From the NCBI GenBank assembly GCA_037953745.1, contig JBAKBP010010327.1, forward strand, positions 1 through 64,000: DNA of 64,000 nt, read 5' to 3'. The notes beneath the pieces were generated by a model. The model saw nothing but the letters and a program-made list of their open reading frames with translations. It was not told the origin of the DNA and ran no database searches. Shown here one piece after another: positions 1 through 10,100 of this stretch (within the stretch, counting starts at the first letter, position 1; each line of letters opens with the position of its first letter). This DNA is from Lithodes maja (lineage: Eukaryota; Arthropoda; Malacostraca; Decapoda; Lithodidae). Both the position numbers and the translations under genes were made by a program.

Positions 1-91
1 CTATTACTACGAGAGAAGATGCGAAGAGTATGCATAATATATTGACATTCATCTGAACATGTACCGTAGTAAAGGTACCTGTAAAACAATG

Positions 92-490
92 CATTTCTTC
101 GCAGACATAAAGTAATCTTATCTAGTTTTATATTTATATTTCTTCACAGACATAAAGTAATCTTATCTAGTTTTATATTATATTTCTTCGCAGACATAAA
201 GTAATCTTATCTAGTTTTATATTTATATTTCTTCACAGACATAAAGTAATCTTATCTAGTGTTATATTTATATTTCTTCGCAGACATAAAGTAATCTTAT
301 CTAGTTTTATATTTATATTTCTTCGCAGACATAAAGTAATCTTATCTAGTTTTATATTTATATTTCTTTGCAGTCATAAAGTAATCTTATCTAGTTTTAT
401 ATTTCTTCGCAGACATAAAGTAATCTTATCTAGTTTTATATTTATATTTCTTCGCAGACATAAAGTAATCTTTTCTAGTTTTATATTTAT
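92..490. repeat. 45-bp tandem repeat (about 9 copies)
   Basis: The unit centres on CAGACATAAAGTAATCTTAT followed by a TA-rich stretch. It repeats with a 45-bp period and a few shortened copies. Substitutions are few (TTCGCAG/TTCACAG), so the array is young. No coding signal is visible. Confidence 0.93.
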
Positions 491-833
491 TCCCTTATGC
501 ATATTTTGTTTATTAATTTACTTGCTTCTTACTTTCTCTAATATTGTACTTGCATTATTCTGTCTCTCCTAATTCCCTGCTCTGTCCCCGTGTTTGGCTC
601 TCTCGGGAACTGCAGGTGATATATTATATAATGAGGAGTAATGTCTGGCTTGGAATCCTGACATCCATAGTAGGTGTGTGTCTGTGTGTGTGTTGGGTGG
701 GGGGTGCGATCGAGCGTTCGTGAATGTGCATGTTCGGTGGTATGAGGGTAGTGTGTGTGAAATGTGTGTGTAGGTGTCAGAGGGATCGTGGTGTAGGTAT
801 GCCTGTGCATGTGTGTGAGGAATGTAACAATGC
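491..833. other. Low-complexity TG-rich spacer
   Basis: Between two tandem arrays. It is rich in GTGTGTG runs (about 673-830). No gene, TE terminus or RNA signal is recognised. Confidence 0.6.
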
Positions 834-1313
834 GTGTGTACTATACTGTATATCCACAGTCGTGTGTACTATACTGTATATCCTCAGTCGTGTGTACTAT
901 ACTGTATATCCACAGTCGTGTGTACTATACTGTATATCCACAGTCGTATGTACTAACTGTATATCCTCAGTCGTGTGTACTATACTGTATATCCTCAGTC
1001 GTGTGTACTATACTGTATATCCACAGTCGTGTGTACTATACTGTATATCCACAGTCGTGTGTACTATACTGTATATCCACAGTCGTATGTACTATACTGT
1101 ATATCCACAGTCGTGTGTACTAACTGTATATCCACAGTCGTGTGTACTATACTGTATATCCACAGTCGTGTGTACTATACTGTATATCCACAGTCGTATG
1201 TACTAACTGTATATCCACAGTCGTATGTACTATACTGTATATCCACAGTCGTGTGTACTATACTGTATATCCACAGTCGTATGTACTATACTGTATATCC
1301 ACAGTCGTGTGTA
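834..1313. repeat. 28-bp tandem repeat (about 17 copies)
   Basis: The unit is GTGTGTACTATACTGTATAT plus CCACAGTC (28 bp), with CCTCAGTC variants and shorter copies lacking TACT. Because 28 is not a multiple of 3 and the unit lacks stops, all three forward frames stay open and create spurious repetitive ORFs. Confidence 0.95.
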
Positions 1314-2269
1314 ACTATTTGTTTTGTAAAGGAGCAACACTAAGTAACAGAGAGAGTACGAGAACAAAGGAGAAGAAGCAATAACAGATCTATGGATGCT
1401 TACGAGGTACCTTGAAGCTAATTTACCTAGCTTATAACTATATACAAGAAAATATAATCAGAGCCTAAATGGAAGCTTGTTATTTGTAAATGCAGTTAAT
1501 CGGGGTTAACAGCCAGATATTTATCTAGTCGATTGTATGAACGATTGGCAGTAAAACACTATAGGAGTAATTGTAGGTAGTTTAAATGCTTTGTCTCACG
1601 TTAGTAGAGAGCTTTCCAATAATGTTACAACCGTTGTGTTGGTGTATTTTGGTTAAATAATTGTGAGGTATTTGTTGACATCGATATTATCAAGATTTTT
1701 AACATTTGTAAACACTTTAATTAAATCAACTTTTACCGTAGACTTTGCTAGATTGCAAATGTTTATAATAACATGTTGGAAGACACACTGGACCCCTCTC
1801 AGACCGTCCGGATGTATAATCTAGATATTGTAGTCACAATTATAATCCGATCATCTTAATGTTTTCAATCATAAGACGATTATTTACTTTAATAATTAAA
1901 TTCCCTGATTATTTTGTTTAGAGTAGAGAAGACCTCTATGAATTAAAGGGTACTTGTATTAAATTATCTTTCTAATTCGAAGAGTGAGGGCTGGTCCTGT
2001 CCAGCGTGAGGTTTGGTATCCTCTACCCAACCTTAGTCGATTCTGTCTGTCTCTTATGCTGTACTATTTTTCCTACTTCGGCGGCGGGAGCCTAGGAATC
2101 CTCTTCCCCTTGTAAAATTCACTTAGTAAATGAGACAGAAAAAAGGGTAATGGAACGTGAAAGTCGTTCTCAACCCTAAGAACATTAATTTTAAATATTG
2201 TTTCTATTTGGGCTCTGCCTCGGAGGTAGCTAGAATTAAACAAAAACTGGATAATCTGATTGAAAATGT
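1314..2269. other. Unannotated AT-rich flank of the LTR-A insertion
   Basis: I see no TE terminus or convincing gene. A short open frame (about 2157-2269) runs up to the LTR-A insertion point. It would stay open for a few codons beyond the element if the duplicated ATGT is collapsed, then stop. That is too short to call an exon. Confidence 0.5.
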
Positions 2270-2733
2270 TGTTACGAACTGGCACTCGGGTACACAAGGG
2301 CTCTCAATCAGGACTCGAATACGGCTCGCTGCCACAACAGAAACACACGATCCCAACCCCTGAGTACTGCCAGCCGAACAAAAAACACCAATACCCTCCA
2401 GAGTTCAATCTGCTATAACGGGGTATACAAGAACTCGGTACTAGTGTTCAACAACAGACTAATAAAGAGACAGGAATTATCTAGTCTGGTCAACAATCAA
2501 ACAATGAAGTAAGAAACAACAACACAAAAGAATAGTGTTGGCCGAAGCCGAAGTAATCCACCCTTGACTATGAACTTAAGAAGTCCACCACCCTCTACTT
2601 CGGATCGGCACTATTACGTTACGTTAATTAATAGTCCTTAAGCATCGAGCAAGGAATCTTCTGAAAAAAGTTAGATGCTTCTCGGATGCTCGTAAGAAGT
2701 ACATATCGGATTTTGAACAGTAATTCAATAAGC

Positions 2734-5229
2734 TATCTAAACTCTACAGTGGAACACATTCTATCCATTTCTCCTTTCTCAGAAATCTCCATCTTAGGAG
2801 ATTTCAACGTTCACCACCGCCAATGGCTCTCCTCTCACACTACTGATCCACCTGGTGAAGAAGCCTACATCTTTTCTATCCTAAATGACCTAGAGCAGTT
2901 AGTTCAGCAACCCACCCGTATCCCGGATCGCATCGGAGATCGGCCCAACATTCTTGACCTGTTTCTAACTTCTAACCCTTCTTCTTATACTGTCGATCTT
3001 TTCTCTCCTTTGGGCTCCTCCGACCATAAACTTATCTCTGTCACCTGTCCTATCTCTCCAGTACAGCCACCCGATCCTCCTAGCCGGCGGCGCTTGTGGC
3101 ACTTTGGCGCTGCCGACTGGGAGGCTCTTCGGCAGTACTTCTTTGATTTCCCATGGAATGATTTCTGCTTCCATGGCCGAGGACCCTCGGAGAGTGCTGA
3201 ACGCATTACCGAGGTAATCCTATCGGGCATGGAAGCATACATTCCATTCTCTTTCTCTCAGACTAATGCTAAAATCTTTTGGTTTACTCACGCCTGTTCT
3301 ACTGCTGTCCGCAATAAGGAGGAAGCATTCAAACGGTACCGACGCCTTAAAACTCAAGACTCTCATTCTTCATATGTTTCTGCCCGGAATCAAGCCAAAT
3401 CTGTTCTTCGACTTGCCAAACACTCTTTCATCAATAATAAATGCACTGAACTATCCAACTCTAGCTCTTCCCAAGCTTTCTGGCATCTAGCCAAAAACCT
3501 CTCCAACAATTTCTCTTCCTCGTCTTTCCCTCCCCTTTCCCACTCTGATGGCACAACCATCACTTCTTCCTCTGACAAAGCTAAACTCTTCGCTCAAACT
3601 TTTGCTAGAAACTCCACCTTGGATGATTCCGGTGCTATTCCTCCCTCTCCGCCCTCCTCTCTCTTACTTATGCCTAATATCCTAATCTCTTCTAAAGATG
3701 CACTTTCTACCCTCTCTGGGCTTAACACTAATAAGGCGTACGGTCCGGACGGTGTTCCTCCTGTTGTTCTCAAAAACTGTGCTTCCGTGCTGACTCCCTG
3801 CCTAGGCAAACTCTTTCGTCTCTGTCTATCCTCTAACGTCTTCCCTTCATGCTGGAAGTTTGCTCACATTCAACCTGTCCCAAAGAAGGGTGACCGCTCT
3901 CAACCCTCCAACTATCGTCCAATTGCTCTTATCTCTTGTCTTTCTAAAGTTTTTGAAACTATTCTTGCTTCCAAATTTCTTAAGCATTTCTCTTCTCATA
4001 ATCTGCTCTCAGATCGCCAGTATGGCTTCCTTAAGGGTCGCTCTACTGGTGATCTTCTTTCATATCTTACTAACTCTTGGTCATCCTCCTTTCGGGACTT
4101 CGGTGAGACTTTTTCTATTGCACTAGACATATCGAAAGCCTTCGATAGAGTCTGGCATAAATCTTTAATTTCTAAACTACCCTCCTTCGGTTTCTATCCC
4201 TCCATCTGTGCCTTTGTCTCTAATTTCCTTTCCGGCCGTTCCATAGCTGCGGTTGTGGACGGCCATTGTTCACTTCCTCACCCTATAAACTCCGGTGTTC
4301 CTCAGGGCTCTGTCCTATCTCCTATTCTCTTTCTAATTTTTATAAATGATCTCCTTAACTGTACCTTAATTCCCATCCATTCATACGCAGACGACTCAAC
4401 CTTACACTACTCCATTAGTTTTTCAGAACGCCCCAGCCAGCAATCCCTCAACGACAAACGTAATGAAGCCATAGAACTCTTAAATTCTGATCTAAATACT
4501 ATTTCCAATTGGGGCAGAGAAAACCTTGTTAACTTTAATGCTTCCAAAACCCAATTTCTCCATCTATCTACCCGTCAGGATCTCCCAGCGGACTATCCCT
4601 TATTCTTCAACAATACAAAAATCAACCCTTCATCTTCTCTCAATATTCTTGGTGTCTCTTTTTCTTCTGCTCTCATTTGGAAGGACCATATTACCAGTCT
4701 TGCTAAGGCAGCCTCCCAGAAGCTGGGTGTGCTCAACCACCTTAGGGGGTTCTTTTCCCCTGCACAGCTTCTTGCTCTGTACAGGGGCATAGTGCGCCCT
4801 TGTATTGAGTATTGTTCACATGTGTGGGGAGGTTCCTCTCACACCGCTCTCCTAGACAAAGTTGAAAGGAAGGCCTTTCGTATGATTAACTCCCGTCCAC
4901 TCACCAACTCTCTGCAATCTCTCTCTCTCCGCCGCAATGTTGCATCTCTCTCGCTATTCTATCGCTACTATAATAATCAGTGTTCCTCAGAGCTATCCCA
5001 GTGCATACCACCTCCTTTACGTAGGGCACGTGGTACCCGTCTTGCAACTCAATCCCACCCCTACTCTCTGCAACTCTCCAACCCAAGAGTGAAACGTTAC
5101 TCTCAAACTTTCTTCTACTCAACATCTGAGCTCTGGAACTCTCTCCCAGAATCAGTCTTTCCCTCTTCCTATGACTTAAATTGCTTCAAACTCCGTGTGT
5201 CCAGGCATTTTGGCTCGAACGTCCCTTGA
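2734..5229 (+). CDS. LINE ORF2: APE endonuclease C-terminal half plus reverse transcriptase
   Basis: The frame is open for about 830 codons. It begins inside the endonuclease: GDFN at about 2799 and SSDH at about 3018 are the late APE-endonuclease motifs, so the N-terminal half is missing. The RT follows with GPDGVPP, NYRPIAL, the DISKAFDRVWH motif carrying the first catalytic Asp, GVPQGSVLSP, and the catalytic YADD at about 4384. The C-terminal part has the WNSLP motif typical of jockey/I/CR1-type ORF2 proteins. The ATG at 2686 lies in LTR sequence, so it is not the native start. I place it in the jockey/I/CR1 assemblage without choosing a clade. It is 5'-truncated, so it should not be autonomous despite the intact RT frame. 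Confidence 0.9.
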   Translation, partial: YLNSTVEHILSISPFSEISILGDFNVHHRQWLSSHTTDPPGEEAYIFSILNDLEQLVQQPTRIPDRIGDRPNILDLFLTSNPSSYTVDLFSPLGSSDHKLISVTCPISPVQPPDPPSRRRLWHFGAADWEALRQYFFDFPWNDFCFHGRGPSESAERITEVILSGMEAYIPFSFSQTNAKIFWFTHACSTAVRNKEEAFKRYRRLKTQDSHSSYVSARNQAKSVLRLAKHSFINNKCTELSNSSSSQAFWHLAKNLSNNFSSSSFPPLSHSDGTTITSSSDKAKLFAQTFARNSTLDDSGAIPPSPPSSLLLMPNILISSKDALSTLSGLNTNKAYGPDGVPPVVLKNCASVLTPCLGKLFRLCLSSNVFPSCWKFAHIQPVPKKGDRSQPSNYRPIALISCLSKVFETILASKFLKHFSSHNLLSDRQYGFLKGRSTGDLLSYLTNSWSSSFRDFGETFSIALDISKAFDRVWHKSLISKLPSFGFYPSICAFVSNFLSGRSIAAVVDGHCSLPHPINSGVPQGSVLSPILFLIFINDLLNCTLIPIHSYADDSTLHYSISFSERPSQQSLNDKRNEAIELLNSDLNTISNWGRENLVNFNASKTQFLHLSTRQDLPADYPLFFNNTKINPSSSLNILGVSFSSALIWKDHITSLAKAASQKLGVLNHLRGFFSPAQLLALYRGIVRPCIEYCSHVWGGSSHTALLDKVERKAFRMINSRPLTNSLQSLSLRRNVASLSLFYRYYNNQCSSELSQCIPPPLRRARGTRLATQSHPYSLQLSNPRVKRYSQTFFYSTSELWNSLPESVFPSSYDLNCFKLRVSRHFGSNVP

Positions 5230-5330
5230 TTTTGGCCCTGTCACTCTTTCAACTATGGGGGAGGCACTCGCTATAGGCAGTTATGCCTTTTGCCTCCCTC
5301 AATCACATAGAAAAAAAAAAAAAAAAAAAA
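2734..5330 (+). mobile_element. 5'-truncated non-LTR retrotransposon (LINE copy a)
   Basis: It is inserted in the 3' LTR of LTR-A. The uninterrupted LTR at about 23.78 kb shows the empty site, with the break just after CAATAAGC. The element ends in AATCACATAG followed by a 20-base poly(A). The target duplication is short and blurred by the poly(A) (at most AAGC). Copies b, d and e and several fragments in this window are nearly identical, so the family was recently active. Confidence 0.93.
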
Positions 5331-5702
5331 GCAAAAACACTGGCAATTAAATACTATTAAAGGCTTAAATTGGCATAAGAATAATTAAAAGAATATGCAA
5401 TAGTAAATGGCAAACATTAAAAGGAAGTACTCCGCAAATGCAACGGCAATAGCCTACTCAGATTGTGCTCGTGGGCCACTAATCACTAAAGTAGCCAAGC
5501 TTGCAACACATGAAATCAATAGTGCATAAACAATATCATACATAAGGAAAGCTTCAATACTATTCTGTATCTACTAATCGAGTAAAGTCTAGCTGGGGTA
5601 CTGTGGGCAAAAGGTAGCAGTGACTGAGCAAAAACGGCTTGTAGCCTAGCGAAGTCCTCACGACTGTTTAAAGTATTACGTTAAAACTAACAAGTGCACT
5701 TT

Positions 5703-5735
5703 GAGAAATCCAGATCCCTTGTATCTGGTTTTCTC
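5703..5735 (-). promoter_or_regulatory. Conserved LTR hairpin (LTR-A, 3' LTR)
   Basis: The arms GAGAAATCCAGAT and ATCTGGTTTTCTC pair at 12 of 13 positions around a 7-nt loop, with one internal T-T mismatch. The same architecture occurs in LTR-B, C and D with compensating changes. Its role is unknown; a structured leader or R-region element is inference. Confidence 0.8.
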
Positions 5736-6718
5736 CCGGCTCCTTGACAAAGTAAAAACAAACTGTTAATAAAATACAGGGTGGTTAGGCTCTTGCCCTC
5801 ACCCACTGTAAATTATAAACTCAACACAGTCAGCCGCGAAGACAACCTAGGCTTCACTGAACCGAAAAGAGTATGCAGGTTTATCGCTTAACCACTGCAT
5901 CAAACAACAACTCGTAACACAGAAAAGCCTTACCCCAGTCTAGCATTACCTAGACCAGCAGAAAACAGGAATAATAATAATAACACACAGGGAAATGCAT
6001 ATACAAGTGCAACAAACATAAATCAATCCTATTCTAAGTCAACCCTTCCAAAATAGGCTATCTAATAGGCAAGTATCTCGTGAGAACTCAAGCGATAATA
6101 CGTTGGCTGACTAGCTCTGCACCAACGGGACCATGGAAGTTAAACAGGGCAGGGAAAAGAGGAAATAAGAATGTAAGGTAGTAGAGAAAGTTCCCATCAG
6201 TCAGAAGAATATAAATAGTTAGCAAGGGAAAGGAGAAGTCGCTCTGCCTAATGAGTTCTGATGAAAAAATGGCTAGACTTCCCTTTTATACCCAGCCCTC
6301 TAGTGAGCCCAACGTGAACTTCTAAGGACCGCGCACTGACAACCATTACGTAATTTCTCTCTCTCCTCTGGGATACACAAAGGCTCCCCCTAGCACTGAG
6401 GGAGGGAGGAGTGCTAGTGAGTTAGGCCTACCTCCTGCCTGGTGTACCCACTGACACCTAACTGTGGCTGTTTCTCTTCCCATCATTACAAATAAATTTT
6501 ACACACAATACTTATAACTAATGATATAAAATAGAACTCGTTGACTCAGATGAAAACAAAATACATATTCATAATACTTATAGTACAACGGCTCACACGA
6601 ACTAAGTTAGGAAACTCTACATAGACTACAGCCAAAGTTCCTGCCCTGACGATCCTAGCGAGAGTGGGGCATGACTAGGGGTTCTGTACAGCATGCTCAC
6701 ACGTGGACATGCGTCACA

Positions 6719-6729
6719 CCTCCCCCAAG
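6719..6729 (-). promoter_or_regulatory. Polypurine tract of LTR-A
   Basis: In element orientation CTTGGGGGAGG lies directly before the 3' LTR start TGTGACGC, which is the position and composition expected of the plus-strand primer. LTR-B has the same sequence; C and D have close variants. Confidence 0.88.
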
Positions 6730-7111
6730 ATTTTACTCGCTCAAGCCTGAGCTAAAATCTGACAAACACAGAACCCCATCAAGCCCCCCACACCCAGCGA
6801 CCGCATGGCACTAAAACAAAGCTGAGTTTATCACCAAAACACATCTTATTATAAAACAAAATTCACATTTTATAACTCCTCCCAACAATAGCAAAAAGAC
6901 ACAATATCATGCTCCCAGAGCGAGCTTACAGCAGCTCAGCCATTTGATAGTTCGTGGACTACTCAAACTCATAGGCTATGACAAACTTCTACGATTACCT
7001 ATATCAAAAGAAAGAGTTTTTATATGATTTTTATATTTTAATATGTTTTTCCCGGCTGCACTATAAGGGCAGCCTATTTTCCTCCACTCAAACCCACACA
7101 CCTGTGATAGC
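6730..7111 (-). other. LTR-A 3' untranslated region
   Basis: Non-coding sequence between the pol stop and the polypurine tract. It includes an AT-rich run (about 7010-7050). A homologous stretch precedes the polypurine tract in LTR-B. Confidence 0.7.
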
Positions 7112-10100
7112 CTACGACTGATCATCCACCCTTGATAAACAATCCGCGATCACATTGTCACATCCAGCAATATGACGGATGTCCAGGTTATACTCCTGCA
7201 ACATCAAAGACCACCTGGTCAGTCTCATATTGCGATTGTGAAATTGATTCAGGAATCTCAAAGGGTGATGATCAGTGTAGATAACCACGACTGGGCCATA
7301 GGCTGGAACATACACCTCGAAGTGCCTGAGCGACAGCACAATCGCCAGTAATTCCTTTTCTATTGTAGAATAGTTCTTTTGTGCAGCATTGAACTTCTTA
7401 GAAAAGAAACTTACTGGGTGTTCCACACCTTCATTGTCTGTCTGTAGCAAGACGGCACCAGCCCCTACACCACTAGCATCTGTTGCCAGCTGAAAAGGCC
7501 TGTTAAAGTCTGGGGCCCTGAGTATCGGGTGAGTACATAGCAAATGTTTCACCAAAGTGAAAGCCTTTTCACACTCAGGTGCCCACAAAAACTTTTTGTC
7601 TTTAGATAACAAATCTGTGAGAGGTGCCAACACCGTTGAGTAACCTTTTATGAAGCGTCTGTAGTAGCCTATCATACCCAAGAATCTCATAACCTGCTTC
7701 TTGGTTGTTGGGTGCGGAAATTTATTGATAGCCTGTACCTTGTTCTGAGGAGGGCACACCTGTCCCCTTCCCACTACAAACCCAAGGTACTGGACAGTGG
7801 CTTTTACGAAGTCACACTTTGCCAAATTTACTACCAGACCTGCTTCACTAAGTTTCTGGAACAAGGTCTCAAGGTGCTCACAATGGCTCTCAAAGTCGTC
7901 ATCATAAATGATTACATCGTCCAAATATACGGTGCAATTCGGAATGTCCTTTACAATTTCAGTCATCAGGTTCTGAAACATTGCTGGTGCATTCTTAAGT
8001 CCGTAAGACATAACATTGCACCGGTAGGTACTCCCGTCCACAACAAAACCACATACCTCTTTAGCACGCTCGGACAAAGGTACTTGCCAGTAACCTTTTA
8101 CTAAATCTACTTTAGACAAAAAACGAGCATTACCAATTTTGTCAACACTATCATCAACCCGAGGAAGAGGATAGGGGTTAGTTGGAGTCAAACCGTTTAA
8201 CCTACGGAAATCAATACAAAAGCGTACCTTGCCATCTGGCTTAGGCCGCAGTGTTACGGGGGAAGTCCACTTAACTGTACCTTTCTCTATCAACCCTCTA
8301 CCGAGCATATACTCCAACTCATCCCTCAGAGCTGGTAGTTTTATGGGGGGCACACGGTACGGGATTGACTTAAAGGGTATATGGTCCCCCACGTCAACAT
8401 CATGCATAGCCTGAGTAGTGAGGCCTGGGTGTTCAGCAAATACAGTGGGGTATGAACCGAACAACTGATGGATAGCATCAAACTGCGGCTCAGGCAAATG
8501 AGCTATAGCCTCGTCAGCCCTTAGGCTCGAGTTCCCCGCCCACTGATCCGCTGAAACATGTTGATCCCAGCTATCCTCCTCCGAAGCTTGACTGTCCCCC
8601 TCTCCTTCTCCACCACGGCCGCAACAAGCCAACACAGGGACAGTGAGAGGCTCAGAGGGGCGCCTCACATACTCTTTAATAAGGTTCACGTGACATAACT
8701 GGTTCTTTTTCCTCCTGTCTGGAGTGGCAACAAGGTAATCTAAGTCTGAAATTTTTTCTACAATTTTATAAGGTCCAGTGTACTTCGCAGAGAGGGGGTT
8801 ACCAACCAAAGGCAACAAAATTAATACCTCTTGTCCTACAGTGAACTTCCGGAGCCTCACTTTGCGATCATACCTGTCCTTCATCAAAGCTTGTGATTCT
8901 GTCAAATTTCTACCTGCCATCTCCAGACTCTTAAGCATGCGCTCACGACTTTCAAGCACATGCTTTAATAATGGACAAGGCTGCACAGTCCCCTCACAAA
9001 TTTCTTTCAGCATGTTAAGGGGGCCCCTGACACGGTGTCCAAAAATCAGCTCGTTTGGACTAAATCCCAGGCTCTCACCAGGTACCTCCCGAGCAGCAAA
9101 CAGCACATAAGGCAATCCAAGATCCCAATCCATACCGTTGTCAGCACAATAACACCTGAGCATGCTTTTGAGTGTAGCATGCCACCGCTCAAGCACCCCT
9201 TGACTCTCAGGGTGATACGCTGACGATACTACTGCTCGTATCCCATGCTGTTGCATTGTTTGCTTGAACATGTTGGAGGTGAAATTAGATCCCTGATCAG
9301 ACTGAATCTCCTCCGGGTACCCGTACCTTGAGAAGTACCACAACAAGTTACTGACTACCGTCTTAGCCATTCCATTTTTCATAGGGTATGCATCGGGGTA
9401 TCTAGTGGCAACATCCATTATGGTTAACACAAATTTATTTCCAGCCTTAGTGGGAGGGAGTGGACCAACCATGTCAACAATAATTTTACTAAAGGGTGGC
9501 CCAATCACAGGAATAGGGTGTAACGGAGCCTTAGGAATAACTTGGTTCGGTTTCCCGACACGTTGACAAATATCACATGAGTTTATCCATGACTGCACAT
9601 GAGACTTCATCCCCGGCCACCAAAACAATTTCCCCAAAGCCGCCACCGTTTTCTTGGCACCCAAATGTCCTGATAATGGAGAATCATGAGCCAACCTAAG
9701 CAAACTTTCCCTGCAGCCCTCTGGCACGACCAGCTGGTCAACTGTACCTGATCCGCCCTCCCAGTTCCTTTTAGGATCTTGATATCGGTGGTATAAAATT
9801 CCATTAAAGAAAAAAAAATCCCCTGCCTTTGCATCTCTATCTTCTTCTAACTCCACAGCCCCATTGGTACACTGCAAAACCTCTGGATCCTCTAATTGCA
9901 ACTTTCGAATGTCTGTGGGAGCCAACATGTCTAACTGCTTGGTCAACAACTCATGCCCTCCCCCAACATCCAACTTAGACATCCGGTTTTCTCGCTGCAG
10001 GTAACGGTGCTGTCTCTGAGTCTCTGCCTCCTCCACTACTTTATCAACTGTGTTAGGCACTGGAGTTACAACAGACTCGGTCAAAGGTCCTGCTATTGGG

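Larger units (their letters stand above)
2270..6718 (-). repeat. 3' LTR of LTR-A, split by a LINE
   Basis: It matches 23329-25803 once the LINE (2734-5330) is removed from this copy and the TTAA element (23879-24501) from the other. In element orientation it runs TGTGACGC...CGTAACA. The LTR is long for the class (about 1.85 kb). It contains the conserved hairpin at 5703-5735. Confidence 0.93.

Noticed and set aside
724..1384. Several overlapping plus-strand ORFs with repeating TVYPQS-type peptides
   Set aside because: Produced by the stop-free 28-bp repeat, whose length cycles through all frames. Not a protein gene.
2686..2733. ATG at 2686 as the start of the LINE protein
   Set aside because: The first 16 codons come from the LTR. 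The LINE starts at 2734 and is 5'-truncated, so the chimeric start is accidental.
9607..9834. Small ORFs opposite or inside the pol genes
   Set aside because: Shadow frames of well-supported pol coding; no independent features.
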